NCBI RefSeq assembly: GCF_025567625.1
Contig: NZ_JAOQJC010000002.1
Coordinates: 62,001 to 126,000, forward strand
Source: Paenibacillus sp. J5C2022
Lineage (GTDB): Bacteria > Bacillota > Bacilli > Paenibacillales > Paenibacillaceae
DNA: 64,000 bases
Direction of reading: 5' to 3'
In this document: piece by piece, positions 9,308 through 17,450 of the stretch
How positions within the stretch are numbered: position 1 is the first letter of the stretch
Layout of the letters: each line of letters begins with the position of its first letter
Position numbers and translations under genes: made by a program
The notes under the pieces: model-generated
What the model was told of the DNA's origin: nothing
Databases searched by the model: none
Seen by the model: the letters and a program-made list of their open reading frames with translations, nothing else

Positions 9308-10260
9308 AAATTATCGTAACGGGCGCAGCCGGGTTCATAGGATCGCATCTGTGCGAAGCTTTGGTACAGACGGGGCGACATGATGTGATTGGTGTGGACA
9401 GTCTCGTGAGGGATGAGCTATGGGCGATCGGAAAGGCTCATCTTGACGCCATCCTGGATCACCCCCGATTCGTCTTCCTGCAGGAGGATATGGGAAGCGT
9501 GGATTGGGATGCGCTGCTGACGAATGCGGATGCCGTCTATCATCTGGCAGGAGTTCCGGGGGTAAGAGACAGCTGGGGCGCATCGTTCCAGAAATACTTG
9601 CATAATAATATCGCCGTCACGCAACGGCTGTTGGAAGCCTGCAGAGGCAAGGAGCAGCTGCGCAAATTCGTGTTTATTTCCACCTCATCTGTATACGGAG
9701 AGGTGCTTGGACGTGTATCGGAGAAGCGGCTGCCGGCTCCTCTGTCTCCATACGGCGTAACGAAGCTGACCGCTGAGCATTTATGCCAGGTATACAGGCG
9801 CGAAGCGGGCGTGCCGGTCGTCATATTGCGTTATTTCACCGTCTACGGGCCTCGCCAGAGAAGCGATATGGCGTTTCACCGTTTCATTAAAGCCATTCTG
9901 CAGGATCAGCCGATTACACTGTTCGGCGATGGCTGCCAGACGCGCGATTTTACTTTTGTGAGCGATTGTGTCGCGGCAACGGCTGCCGTAATCGAGCAGC
10001 CGAATGTGGTCGGCGAAGTGATCAATGTAGGTGGAAGGGAACGCGCCTCAGTCCGGGAAGTGATCGCAATGATGGAGAAGCTGATTGGCAAGAGCGCCCG
10101 AATCGAGTCGGGCGGTGGGCTGGTTGGCGAGCCTCTCCATACTTGGGCCAATATTGCGAAGGCGAAGAAGCTGCTCGGCTATAAGCCCCGGGTTAGTCTG
10201 AAGGAGGGCATCCTGGAGGAAATTCACTATATAAAAGGTTTGCTGAATCATCAAAATTAG
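9304..10260 (+). CDS. NAD-dependent nucleotide-sugar epimerase/dehydratase
   Basis: The protein has 318 residues and is an extended short-chain dehydrogenase. It has the NAD motif GAAGFIGSH at the start, STSSVYG around residue 120, and the catalytic YGVTK (Tyr-x-x-x-Lys) about 25 residues later. FTVYGPRQR and the GDGCQTRDFTFVSD phrase are typical of UDP-glucuronate 4-epimerases, UDP-glucose 4-epimerases and UDP-glucuronate decarboxylases. Coupling to ugd argues for a UDP-glucuronate-using enzyme that makes UDP-galacturonate or UDP-xylose. Which of these it is cannot be told by eye. Confidence 0.88.
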   Translation: MKIIVTGAAGFIGSHLCEALVQTGRHDVIGVDSLVRDELWAIGKAHLDAILDHPRFVFLQEDMGSVDWDALLTNADAVYHLAGVPGVRDSWGASFQKYLHNNIAVTQRLLEACRGKEQLRKFVFISTSSVYGEVLGRVSEKRLPAPLSPYGVTKLTAEHLCQVYRREAGVPVVILRYFTVYGPRQRSDMAFHRFIKAILQDQPITLFGDGCQTRDFTFVSDCVAATAAVIEQPNVVGEVINVGGRERASVREVIAMMEKLIGKSARIESGGGLVGEPLHTWANIAKAKKLLGYKPRVSLKEGILEEIHYIKGLLNHQN

Positions 10261-10266
10261 CATAAT

Positions 10267-10307
10267 TCAAGCCTCCAATGAAGAAACTGGATACAAAGGG
10301 GGCTTGA
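10267..10307 (+). promoter_or_regulatory. Hairpin that buries the ribosome binding site of the BCCT transporter
   Basis: TCAAGCCTCC (10267-10276) can pair with GGGGGCTTGA (10298-10307) across a 21-base loop. The right arm is the ribosome binding site region (AAAGGGGG) for the ATG at 10313. It could be a weak terminator of the upstream operon or a translation control element. This is a structure inferred by eye only. Confidence 0.4.
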
Positions 10308-10312
10308 GCGGT

Positions 10313-11869
10313 ATGAAGCAAGTGTCACAGGTATTTTGGATTGCGCTGGCGATATCCATCGTATTTGTTTTGTGGGGCGTTATCGGTCCCGATCAGCTGA
10401 AATCGGCTATGGCTGTCATGCAACGTTTTTTTCTGGTCAATTTCGGGTGGTTTTTTCAACTGGCCGCCACGTACTTTCTGTTCTTTGCCTTGTTCCTTAT
10501 TTTCAGCCGTTACGGTAAAATCAAGCTCGGCAAAAACGAAGATAAACCCGACTTCAACCGGCCTACATGGTTCGCAATGCTCTTCAGTGCGGGCATGGGC
10601 ATCGGTCTGTTGTTCTTCGGCGTCTCCGAGCCCATCTCGCACTTCGCAAGTCCTCCGGTGGGCGAAGGGGGAACAGGGGAGGCGGCGCGCATTGCGCTAC
10701 GCTATACTTACTTGCATTGGGGTTTTCACGCCTGGGCGATTTATGCTGTGATTGCGCTCGCTTTGGCCTATTTCAAGTTCAGGAAAGGCCATCCCGGACT
10801 GATGAGCGCCACTCTGTATCCGCTTCTCGGTGAGCGGACGAAGGGAGCGATGGGCACCGTTATTGATACGACCGCCGTCATTGCGACGATATTCGGGGTA
10901 GCGGCATCCCTGGGACTGGGAGCGGCGCAGATCAACAGCGGTCTTCACTACTTGACCGGCTTGCCCAATACGTACGGTGTGCAATTGATTATTATAGCCA
11001 TCGTCACCGTTCTGTTCCTCATCTCGGCAGGTACGGGCGTGAAGCGGGGCATCAAATATTTGAGCAACGCCAATATGGGCTTGGCGCTTGTTTTGCTCAT
11101 CCTTGTTTTCGTGTTGGCGCCTACCGTTTTTTTGCTGAATCTGCTGACGACGACGTTCGGGGAATATGTGCAAAATTTGCTGGTGATGGGAACCAGGCTC
11201 GCTCCCTTTAATAAAGAAAATGCGGAGTGGCTTCGCAACTGGACGATTTTCTATTGGGCGTGGTGGATTGCCTGGGCGCCATTCGTAGGAACGTTCATCG
11301 CCCGTGTATCGAAGGGAAGAACGGTAAGGGAATTCGTCATCGCCGTCCTGATCATCCCGACGATTGTCTGTGCCGTCTGGTTCGGTATATTCGGCGGAAC
11401 CGGAATTTATATGGAATACCAGCAGGGCCTTGACGTATCGGGACAGAGCCTGGAGACGGCGCTGTTCTACGTATATCAGCATCTGCCGATGTCCATGCCG
11501 TTGATTGTCGTCACGTTGCTTCTCGTCAGCACGTTTTTCATTACATCCGCAGATTCCGCCACGTTCGTGCTGGGGATGCAGACGACGCGGGGCAGCCTGG
11601 AGCCGCCGGCATCCGTCAAGTTCGTCTGGGGCTTCGTTCTGTCGGCTTCCGCCGCAGTATTGATGGCTTCCGGCGGATTGTCCGGGTTCCAGACGGCGAT
11701 TATCGTCAGCGGCTTCCCGCTAGCCATCGTACTGATTCTGATGACGATCGGCTTGCTGAAGTCGTTCCATGCCGAGAAGGGCGGCACGAGCTCCGGCGCA
11801 GATACGGATCGGATGAGCCAGGCGGAATATATGAGCTGGCTTAGCCGCAGGAGGAGAGCGCGTACGTAA
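10313..11869 (+). CDS. BCCT-family betaine/choline/carnitine transporter (OpuD-like)
   Basis: The protein has 518 residues with about twelve hydrophobic segments, starting at an N-terminal one near residues 5-25. The BCCT signature tryptophans are visible in NWTIFYWAWWIAWAPFVG near residue 310, and the glycine-rich substrate segment MLFSAGMGIGLLFFGV lies near residue 90. The ATG at 10313 is preferred over TTG 10304 for its spacing from AAAGGGGG. These sodium- or proton-coupled carriers import glycine betaine or related osmolytes for osmoprotection. The short charged C-terminus suits an OpuD-type carrier rather than a BetP type with a long sensor tail. The substrate is not fixed by the sequence. 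Confidence 0.9.
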   Translation: MKQVSQVFWIALAISIVFVLWGVIGPDQLKSAMAVMQRFFLVNFGWFFQLAATYFLFFALFLIFSRYGKIKLGKNEDKPDFNRPTWFAMLFSAGMGIGLLFFGVSEPISHFASPPVGEGGTGEAARIALRYTYLHWGFHAWAIYAVIALALAYFKFRKGHPGLMSATLYPLLGERTKGAMGTVIDTTAVIATIFGVAASLGLGAAQINSGLHYLTGLPNTYGVQLIIIAIVTVLFLISAGTGVKRGIKYLSNANMGLALVLLILVFVLAPTVFLLNLLTTTFGEYVQNLLVMGTRLAPFNKENAEWLRNWTIFYWAWWIAWAPFVGTFIARVSKGRTVREFVIAVLIIPTIVCAVWFGIFGGTGIYMEYQQGLDVSGQSLETALFYVYQHLPMSMPLIVVTLLLVSTFFITSADSATFVLGMQTTRGSLEPPASVKFVWGFVLSASAAVLMASGGLSGFQTAIIVSGFPLAIVLILMTIGLLKSFHAEKGGTSSGADTDRMSQAEYMSWLSRRRRART

Positions 11870-11876
11870 ATGTCGG

Positions 11877-12734
11877 CTAGCGTCTTCTTGCCCCACCTCC
11901 CGCAGCATATAGCTGGCGGTATTCCGAAGGCGTCATTCCCTCGTGCTCCATGAATCGCTTGTTGAAGTAGCTGACGCTGGGATAACCGGCCTCCTTGGCG
12001 ATATCGCCGATGGAGGCCGTCTTGCGGTCCAGCAACCATTGCTTGGCCATCTGCAGCCTGCATCGGGTAATGAATGCGACGGGCGTCATCTCCATCGCGC
12101 TGCGGAACAGCTTGCAGAAGTAGTGGGTGCTGACGCCTGCCAGTTCTGCCCACTTATGAAGCTCGAAGGGCTCTGTAGCCTGCTGCTGCATCGCCGGAAG
12201 CAGCTCCAGAATCCGTGATCCTGCCTCTCCGCCGGAGCCCTTCCTGAGTGGAACGGCTTGTTCCAGGAACAGGGCCAGCAGCTGATAGGTGAGCGAGGAT
12301 AGCCGCAATGGTCTGAGCATACGGTGCTGCTCCCCTTCCGCCAGCAGCTTCTCGTGCGCCCGTTCCCATTGCTGCGGCTGTCTGAGCGTCCACAGCTGGC
12401 TGAGGTGCATCCCTTGCTGAACGAGGTAGTCTCTCATTCCGTCCCCATAGAAGTGAAACCATCTAATATTCCACGGATCGTCCTTGCTGCTGTAGTAGTG
12501 CTGCTCCTGCCGAGGAAAGTACAGTACGGCATGTCCCGCGCTTAACGTATGAATTTCCCCTTCAACCTCCACATATCCTTTCCCCGATAAGACATAGTGA
12601 ATATTGAAGTTGTTAATGGCATCCTTGCTGCGGTACACATGATGCTCCGGATGATCGTAATAATGCCCGATCGATTCCGGCATGCAGAAGTAAGGGCTTT
12701 GGGGCAATGTCAACAAGTGAATTTGCCGTTCCAT
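11877..12734 (-). CDS. AraC-family transcriptional regulator
   Basis: The protein has 285 residues. The N-terminal half is an AraC-type cupin domain with the pattern NFNIHYVLSGKGYVEVEGE then SAGHAVLYFPRQEQHYY. The C-terminal half carries two helix-turn-helix motifs (LAGVSTHYFCKLFRSAMEMTPVAFI and IAKEAGYPSVSYFNKRFMEHEGMTPSEYR). The start has AAGGGAG upstream. It is convergent with the BCCT gene, 7 bp away, and divergent from an oxidoreductase/aldo-keto reductase pair that it probably controls. An AT-rich 131-bp region with an inverted repeat separates the divergent starts. Confidence 0.9.
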   Translation of the reverse strand: MERQIHLLTLPQSPYFCMPESIGHYYDHPEHHVYRSKDAINNFNIHYVLSGKGYVEVEGEIHTLSAGHAVLYFPRQEQHYYSSKDDPWNIRWFHFYGDGMRDYLVQQGMHLSQLWTLRQPQQWERAHEKLLAEGEQHRMLRPLRLSSLTYQLLALFLEQAVPLRKGSGGEAGSRILELLPAMQQQATEPFELHKWAELAGVSTHYFCKLFRSAMEMTPVAFITRCRLQMAKQWLLDRKTASIGDIAKEAGYPSVSYFNKRFMEHEGMTPSEYRQLYAAGGGARRR

Positions 12735-12764
12735 TGTGTGCTTCTCCCTTCAAATTGAATGACA

Positions 12765-12836
12765 ATATTGTGTTAACGACGATCAAAATATTATTATATT
12801 AAATTTAACTTATCCGATTTATAATCACAATATAAT
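12765..12836. promoter_or_regulatory. Divergent promoter region with 8-bp inverted repeat
   Basis: ATATTGTG (12765-12772) and CACAATAT (12826-12833) form an exact inverted repeat 53 bp apart in a very AT-rich spacer between the AraC gene and the oxidoreductase. TATAAT at 12831-12836 overlaps the right half and suits a minus-ten box for the plus-strand operon. The spacing would allow looping by an AraC-type dimer. This is inferred from sequence only. Confidence 0.4.
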
Positions 12837-12865
12837 CTTATTCATGCGAAAGGGGCTAATGATTC

Positions 12866-13885
12866 ATGAGTGAAAAATTAAAGTGGGGCATATTGGGCTG
12901 CGCCTCCATAGCCAAGCGAGCTGTCATTCCGGGCATTCGTGCATCCGAACGCAATGAAGTAGCCGCAATCGCCAGCAGAGATGCGGAGAAGGCTTCCCGC
13001 ACCGCAGAAGAGCTGGATATTCCGGTCGCTTACGGCAGCTACGAGGAGCTGCTTGCAGACGATTCCATAGATGTCGTCTACATACCGCTGCCGAATCATC
13101 TGCATAGAGAATGGACGATTCGCGCTGCCCAGGCGGGCAAGCATATATTATGCGAGAAGCCGCTGGCGCTTACCGCAGCGGAAGCGGATGAGATGGTGGC
13201 GGCTTGCGCTGACGCCGGCGTGCAGCTGTCGGAAGCGTTCATGTATCGCTGGCACCCCAGATACGATGCAATCAAGGAGATTATCGCGTCCGGAGAGATC
13301 GGAGAGCTTCGCGGCATCCGCAGCGCATTCACGTTCAACAATGCGGAGGATATGAGCAATGTGAGGTATAAGCGAGAGTGGGGAGGGGGGTCCATCTACG
13401 ACGTAGGCTGCTATCCCATCAGCGCGGCGAGACTGATTCTCGGTCAGGAGCCTGAAGCGGTGACGGTGCAGGCGCTGTTCTCGGAACGGCACGGCGATGT
13501 CGATATGATGGCATCTGGTCTCGTTGAATTCGCCGGTTCGGTATCGTTGACCTTCGATTGCGGCATGTGGGCTGCCTTCCGCAATCCGCTGGAGGTGCTT
13601 GGCACGGGAGGCATCATTGAAGTGCCCTCCGCATATGTGACGGGCTCGCCCGGCAGCGGCAGCTTCTTCGTCCAGTCAGGAGGTCAGCGGAGGGAAGTCG
13701 TCGTAGCGGACATGAACGTATATGCCGCTCAGGCGGATGCGCTTGCCCGCGCGATCAGCGGTGAGGCTCCGCTCCGTTATACGCCGCAGGATGCGGTGCG
13801 CAACATGGCGGTGATCGATGCCTGCCTCGCTTCGGCGAGAGAGAGAAACCGTGTCGAGCTGGGAGCGAGTCTGAGTCGCTTGTAA
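12866..13885 (+). CDS. Gfo/Idh/MocA-family oxidoreductase
   Basis: The protein has 339 residues. It has the Rossmann motif GILGCASIAKRA at the start, the catalytic EKPLALTAAEADEM motif near residue 95, and the C-terminal domain with GGGSIYDVGCYPISAARLIL. The last of these is typical of the glucose-fructose oxidoreductase/1,5-anhydrofructose reductase-like branch. The ATG follows AAAGGGG. It is the first gene of a two-gene operon with an aldo-keto reductase 21 bp downstream. The pair suggests redox interconversion of an unusual sugar. The exact substrate is unknown. Confidence 0.9.
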   Translation: MSEKLKWGILGCASIAKRAVIPGIRASERNEVAAIASRDAEKASRTAEELDIPVAYGSYEELLADDSIDVVYIPLPNHLHREWTIRAAQAGKHILCEKPLALTAAEADEMVAACADAGVQLSEAFMYRWHPRYDAIKEIIASGEIGELRGIRSAFTFNNAEDMSNVRYKREWGGGSIYDVGCYPISAARLILGQEPEAVTVQALFSERHGDVDMMASGLVEFAGSVSLTFDCGMWAAFRNPLEVLGTGGIIEVPSAYVTGSPGSGSFFVQSGGQRREVVVADMNVYAAQADALARAISGEAPLRYTPQDAVRNMAVIDACLASARERNRVELGASLSRL

Positions 13886-13906
13886 TAGAAGAAAGGAGGA
13901 GACAAG

Positions 13907-14845
13907 ATGGAGTACATTTCAATTGCAGGCTGCAGCAAGCCGGTATCCAGGCTGATGAAGGGGACTGATTATTTCTTTCATGACAGCTATGAGAAAGCGG
14001 CAGCCAATATGGACGCGTTCCTTGCTATAGGCGGCAATTCTCTCGACACCGCCCATATTTATTGCGGAGGGCAAAGCGAAGAAGTGCTGGGCCGTTATAT
14101 GAAGGAGCGCGGCAACAGGGATGCTCTGGTCATCTTGACTAAGGGCGCGCATCACGACGCGAGCGGTCCCAGAGTGAACAGGGAGGCGATCGCATCGGAT
14201 CTGGCATGCAGTCTGGAGCGGCTGCAGACGGACTTTATCGATCTGTACGCGCTGCATCGCGACGATCCGGCTACTCCGGTGGGCGCTATTATCGAAGCGC
14301 TGAACGAGCATGTGGCGTCAGGCAGTGTCGGCGCTATCGGCGTATCGAACTGGACTTGGCAGCGCATTCAGGAAGCGAATCGCTACGCAGCCGACCATGG
14401 ATTGGCCGGCTTCACCTTCAGCAGTCCCAATCTAAGCTTGGCCAAGGCGAACGAGCCGTTCTGGCCGGGCTGCGTATCTGCGGACGAAGAGACGTGCAGA
14501 TGGCACGAGCAGGAGCAATTCCCGCTGTTGTCCTGGTCTTCGCAAGCGAGGGGCTTCTTTACGGGACGATTCACGCCGGAGGTTCGCGACAATGCGGATC
14601 TGGTCAGAGTATTCTATAGCGACGACAACTGGGAACGGTTGGATCGCGCAAGGCAGCTCGCGGAGCAGAAGGGGGTATCGGCAATTCAGATCGCTCTTGC
14701 GTACGTATTGAATCAGCCTTTCCCGACTTGCGCCTTGATCGGCGCCCAGACGGCCGAGGAGCTTCGCTCCTGCCATGAAGGCTCCGCCATTACATTGTCT
14801 ACGGAAGAGCTGGCTTGGCTTGATATGTCTTCCGATCCCCAATAA
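13907..14845 (+). CDS. Aldo/keto reductase
   Basis: The protein has 312 residues with a TIM-barrel aldo-keto reductase pattern. The catalytic Asp-Tyr part is visible as NSLDTAHIYCGG around residue 45, the Lys in ILTKGAHHD near 85, and a His in YALHRDDP near 122. GAIGVSNWTWQRI and the NADP-binding tail (IQIALAYVLNQPFPTCALIGAQTAEEL) follow. The gene has an AAAGGAGGAG ribosome binding site and lies 21 bp after the oxidoreductase, so the two are an operon. It reduces carbonyls or oxidises sugar alcohols; the substrate is not known. A GC-rich hairpin (14865-14894) lies just past the stop and may end the transcript. Confidence 0.9.
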   Translation: MEYISIAGCSKPVSRLMKGTDYFFHDSYEKAAANMDAFLAIGGNSLDTAHIYCGGQSEEVLGRYMKERGNRDALVILTKGAHHDASGPRVNREAIASDLACSLERLQTDFIDLYALHRDDPATPVGAIIEALNEHVASGSVGAIGVSNWTWQRIQEANRYAADHGLAGFTFSSPNLSLAKANEPFWPGCVSADEETCRWHEQEQFPLLSWSSQARGFFTGRFTPEVRDNADLVRVFYSDDNWERLDRARQLAEQKGVSAIQIALAYVLNQPFPTCALIGAQTAEELRSCHEGSAITLSTEELAWLDMSSDPQ

Positions 14846-14954
14846 GATTGACCAATGCGATTTCGCACCGCGCTCTGCTCCCAGCGCGCGGTGCGTCGCT
14901 TCACGATGTCGACCGGACGACCACATTTGACAATTTGGCTGTAATCGTAACTAC

Positions 14955-15345
14955 GAGGTCTAAGTACCAATTGCGCTTTGAGGTAACTAAAGAGAATTAA
15001 TGTAGCCATTTGTGCTTTGAAGTTATACTAAAGAGGTCTAAAGTAATCAAATGTGCTTCGTAGTAACTAAAGAGGTCTAAAGTAATCAAATGTGCTTCGT
15101 AGTAACTAACGAGGTCTAAAGTAACCAATTGTGCTTCGTAGTAACTTAAAGAGGTCTAAAGTAACCAATTGTGCTTCGTAGTAACTAAAGAGGTCTAAAG
15201 TAACCAATTGTGCTTCGTAGTAACTAAAGAGGTCTGAAGAAGCCGATTGTGCCTCAAGGTAACTAAAGAGGACTAAAGTAATCAAATGTGCTTCGTAGTA
15301 ACTAACGAGGTCTAAAGTAACCAATTGTGCTTCGTAGTAACAAAA
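14955..15345. repeat. Tandem array of ~10 copies of a 39-bp unit
   Basis: Units begin with GAGGTCTAAAG and contain TGCTTCGTAGTAAC. Starts are seen at about 14955, 14992 (degenerate), 15033, 15072, 15111, 15151, 15190, 15229, 15268 and 15307, a 39-bp spacing with one 40-bp step. Copies at the left edge and at 15229-15268 are diverged; the middle ones are nearly identical. A variant pair alternates AACCAATT and AATCAAAT in the centre. Because 39 is a multiple of three, the minus strand reads as a 13-residue peptide repeat, but there is no start context, so I treat it as non-coding. It lies between the convergent aldo-keto reductase and prs genes. Confidence 0.9.
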
Positions 15346-15468
15346 ACGAAATATTGGTTAATAAGAAAAGCTTCCGCCTACATCCCAGTAAGCCATAATT
15401 TCAGTCTGGATTGGATGGTTATGTTATGATTGCAGCAAGAAATAATACGCCGTCGCCACACCACAACA

Positions 15469-16328
15469 GTTGTACGAAAAATCGTACAAAGTGTCCCGAA
15501 ACCGCCGCCGCCGCACCACAGTTGTACGAAAAATCGTACAAAGTGCCCCGAAACCGCCGCCGCCACACCACAGTTGTACGAAAAATCGTACAAAGTGCCT
15601 CAAAACAGCCGCCGCCACACCACAGTTGTACGAAAAATCGTACAAAGTCCCGAAACAGTAGCCGCCGCGCCATAGTTGTACGAAAAATCGTACAAAGTGC
15701 CTCAAAACAGCCGCCGCCGCGCCACAGTTGTACGAAAAATCGTACAAAGTGTCCCGAAACAGCCGCCGCCGCGCCACAGTTGTACGAAAAATCGTACAAA
15801 GTGTCCCGAAACAGTAGCCGCCGCGCCACAGTTGTACGAAAAATCGTACAAAGTGCCTCAAAACAGCCGCCGCCGCGTCACAGTTGTACGAAAAATCGTA
15901 CAAAGTGTCCCGAAACAGTAGCCGCCGCGCCATAGTTGTACGAAAAATCGTACAAAGTGTCCCGAAACAGTAGCCGCCGCGCCACAGTTGTACGAAAAAT
16001 CGTACAAAGTGCCCCGAAACAGCCGCCGCCGCGCCACAGTTGTACGAAAAATCGTACAAAGTGTCCCGAAACAGTAGCCGCCGCGCCACAGTTGTACGAA
16101 AAATCGTACAAAGTGTCCCGAAACAGTAGCCGCCGCGCCACAGTTGTACGAAAAATCGTACAAAGTGTCCCGAAACAGCCGCCGCCGCACCACAGTTGTA
16201 CGAAAAATCGTACAAAGTGCCCCGAAACAGCCGCCGCCACACCACAGTTGTACGAAAAATCATACAAAGTGTCCCGAAACAGTAGCCACCGCGCCACAGT
16301 TGTATGAAAAATCGTACAAAGTGACTCA
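15469..16328. repeat. Tandem array of 17 copies of a 52-bp unit with an inverted repeat
   Basis: Each unit starts with G then TTGTACGAAAAATCGTACAA, a 7-bp inverted repeat around AAAAAT, followed by ~31 bp that vary among a few classes (CCCGAAAC or CTCAAAAC, then AGCCGCCGCC or AGTAGCCGCC). Unit starts run from 15469 to 16299 at 52-bp steps; one unit, near 15625, is 50 bp. The arms are exact in 15 copies; the last two have one changed base each. The final unit stops 6 bp from the prs stop codon. The unit is not a multiple of three, so three frames read the same peptides in rotation. I see no ribosome binding site, and regard the frames as incidental. From 15346 to 15468 there is only unremarkable AT-rich DNA. 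Confidence 0.95.
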
Positions 16329-16333
16329 GCAGA

Positions 16334-17269
16334 TTACGATTTGAATAACGTGGCGATCGAGCCACCCTCCGTAATGATTTTGATCGCTGTACCGATCAGC
16401 GGTGACATTGGCAGAACGACAAATTTGTCCGTATACTCCCCATCATGGTTAATCGTATCTGTAATAACGATTTCTTCAATGTTGGGGTGGTCCAGCTTCT
16501 GAACGGCGTTGCTGGAGAACAGTCCATGCGTTGCGCAGATGAAGGCGTTATGGGCGCCGCGCTTCTTCAGCGCCTCCACGACGTTCACAATCGTGCTGCC
16601 GGTGTCGATCAGATCCTCGATGATGATTGGCGTCATTCCTTCCACTTCGCCGATAATATGGGTAATCTCGGACTGGTTATGCGCCGGACGGTTTTTAATC
16701 ATAATTGCGAATGGACAATCGATCAGCCCAGCCAGCTTTTCAGCGACTGTCGCGCGGCCAGCGTCCGGAGATACGACGACCGGATTTACAATATTTTTCG
16801 AGCGCAAATAGTCAATAATCGTATCCAATGCCGTCAGATGATCCACCGTGATATCGAAGAATCCCTGGATAGGATCGGCATGCAGGTCGATCGTAATGAT
16901 GCGATTCGCTCCTGCAGTAGTCAGCACGTCTGCGACCATTTTGGCGGAAATCGGTTCTCGCGGCGCGGATTTTCTTTCTTGACGGGCATAACCGTAATAG
17001 GGCATCACGATGTTGATTGTTTTCGCGGAAGCGCGCTTCGCCGCATCCATCATAATGAGCAGCTCCACGAGATGCTCGTTCACGGGATGAGACAGCGACT
17101 GGACGAGGAAGACGTCGCAATTGCGCAGCGACTCGTCATAGGAGACGTAGATTTCACCGCTTTGCTGACGCGATATCGTGACTTCGCCAAGTGTTACGCC
17201 CAGCTGTTCTGTTATTTTTTTGGCCAGGGGCAGGTTCGACGAGCCGGAAAAGACTTTAATGTTAGACAT
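16334..17269 (-). CDS. prs: Ribose-phosphate pyrophosphokinase (PRPP synthase) paralogue
   Basis: The protein has 311 residues from the ATG at 17269, which follows GGAGGAAACT; an upstream in-frame ATG at 17299 lacks a site. Family motifs are present: FSGSSNLPLAK at the start, PYYGYARQERK near residue 95, the metal-binding DLHADPIQGFFD near 130, VVVSPDAGR, and the PRPP loop EDLIDTGSTI near 220. It makes PRPP from ribose-5-phosphate and ATP for nucleotide, His and Trp synthesis. In Bacillales the housekeeping prs normally lies next to glmU. This copy is elsewhere and differs at usually conserved spots (for example SRQQSGEIYVSYDESLR), so it is probably a second copy. The 52-bp hairpin array lies directly after its stop. 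Confidence 0.88.
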   Translation of the reverse strand: MSNIKVFSGSSNLPLAKKITEQLGVTLGEVTISRQQSGEIYVSYDESLRNCDVFLVQSLSHPVNEHLVELLIMMDAAKRASAKTINIVMPYYGYARQERKSAPREPISAKMVADVLTTAGANRIITIDLHADPIQGFFDITVDHLTALDTIIDYLRSKNIVNPVVVSPDAGRATVAEKLAGLIDCPFAIMIKNRPAHNQSEITHIIGEVEGMTPIIIEDLIDTGSTIVNVVEALKKRGAHNAFICATHGLFSSNAVQKLDHPNIEEIVITDTINHDGEYTDKFVVLPMSPLIGTAIKIITEGGSIATLFKS

Positions 17270-17325
17270 AGTTTCCTCCAATTTCAAATCGATAAACATA
17301 CTTATTCTTCATCATACCAAAAGGT

Positions 17326-17397
17326 GGAGACAGGGACAAATCTGAAGAAGGAGACAGGGACAAATCTGAAGAAGGAGACAGGGACAAACCTGAAGGT
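17326..17397. repeat. Three direct repeats of a 24-bp unit containing GGAGACAGGGAC
   Basis: GGAGACAGGGACAAATCTGA recurs at 17326, 17350 and 17374 (the third copy has one changed base). The repeats lie 57 bp upstream of the prs start, in its leader or promoter region. The same 12-base core GGAGACAGGGAC occurs once more at 32864-32875 just after the group II intron. Confidence 0.85.
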
Positions 17398-17450
17398 GCG
17401 CAAAGAAAAGAAGAGGAGGATAGCGTCGTTCAATTAAAGTAGATAAATCA

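Noticed and set aside
10697..11482. 261-residue minus-strand frame
   Set aside because: It lies wholly inside the BCCT gene on the other strand and has no recognisable features.
15106..15324. Minus-strand 72-residue repeat peptide in the 39-bp array
   Set aside because: The period happens to be a multiple of three; there is no start signal or sensible domain.
15469..16328. CRISPR array
   Set aside because: The parts between the palindromes are near-identical variants rather than unique spacers, and no cas genes are nearby. It is a plain tandem repeat.
15424..16365. Long open frames in the 52-bp array (up to 313 residues on the minus strand, others on the plus strand)
   Set aside because: They are the same nucleotide unit read in rotating frames, have no ribosome binding site, and the longest overlaps the end of prs. 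I regard them as by-products of the repeat.
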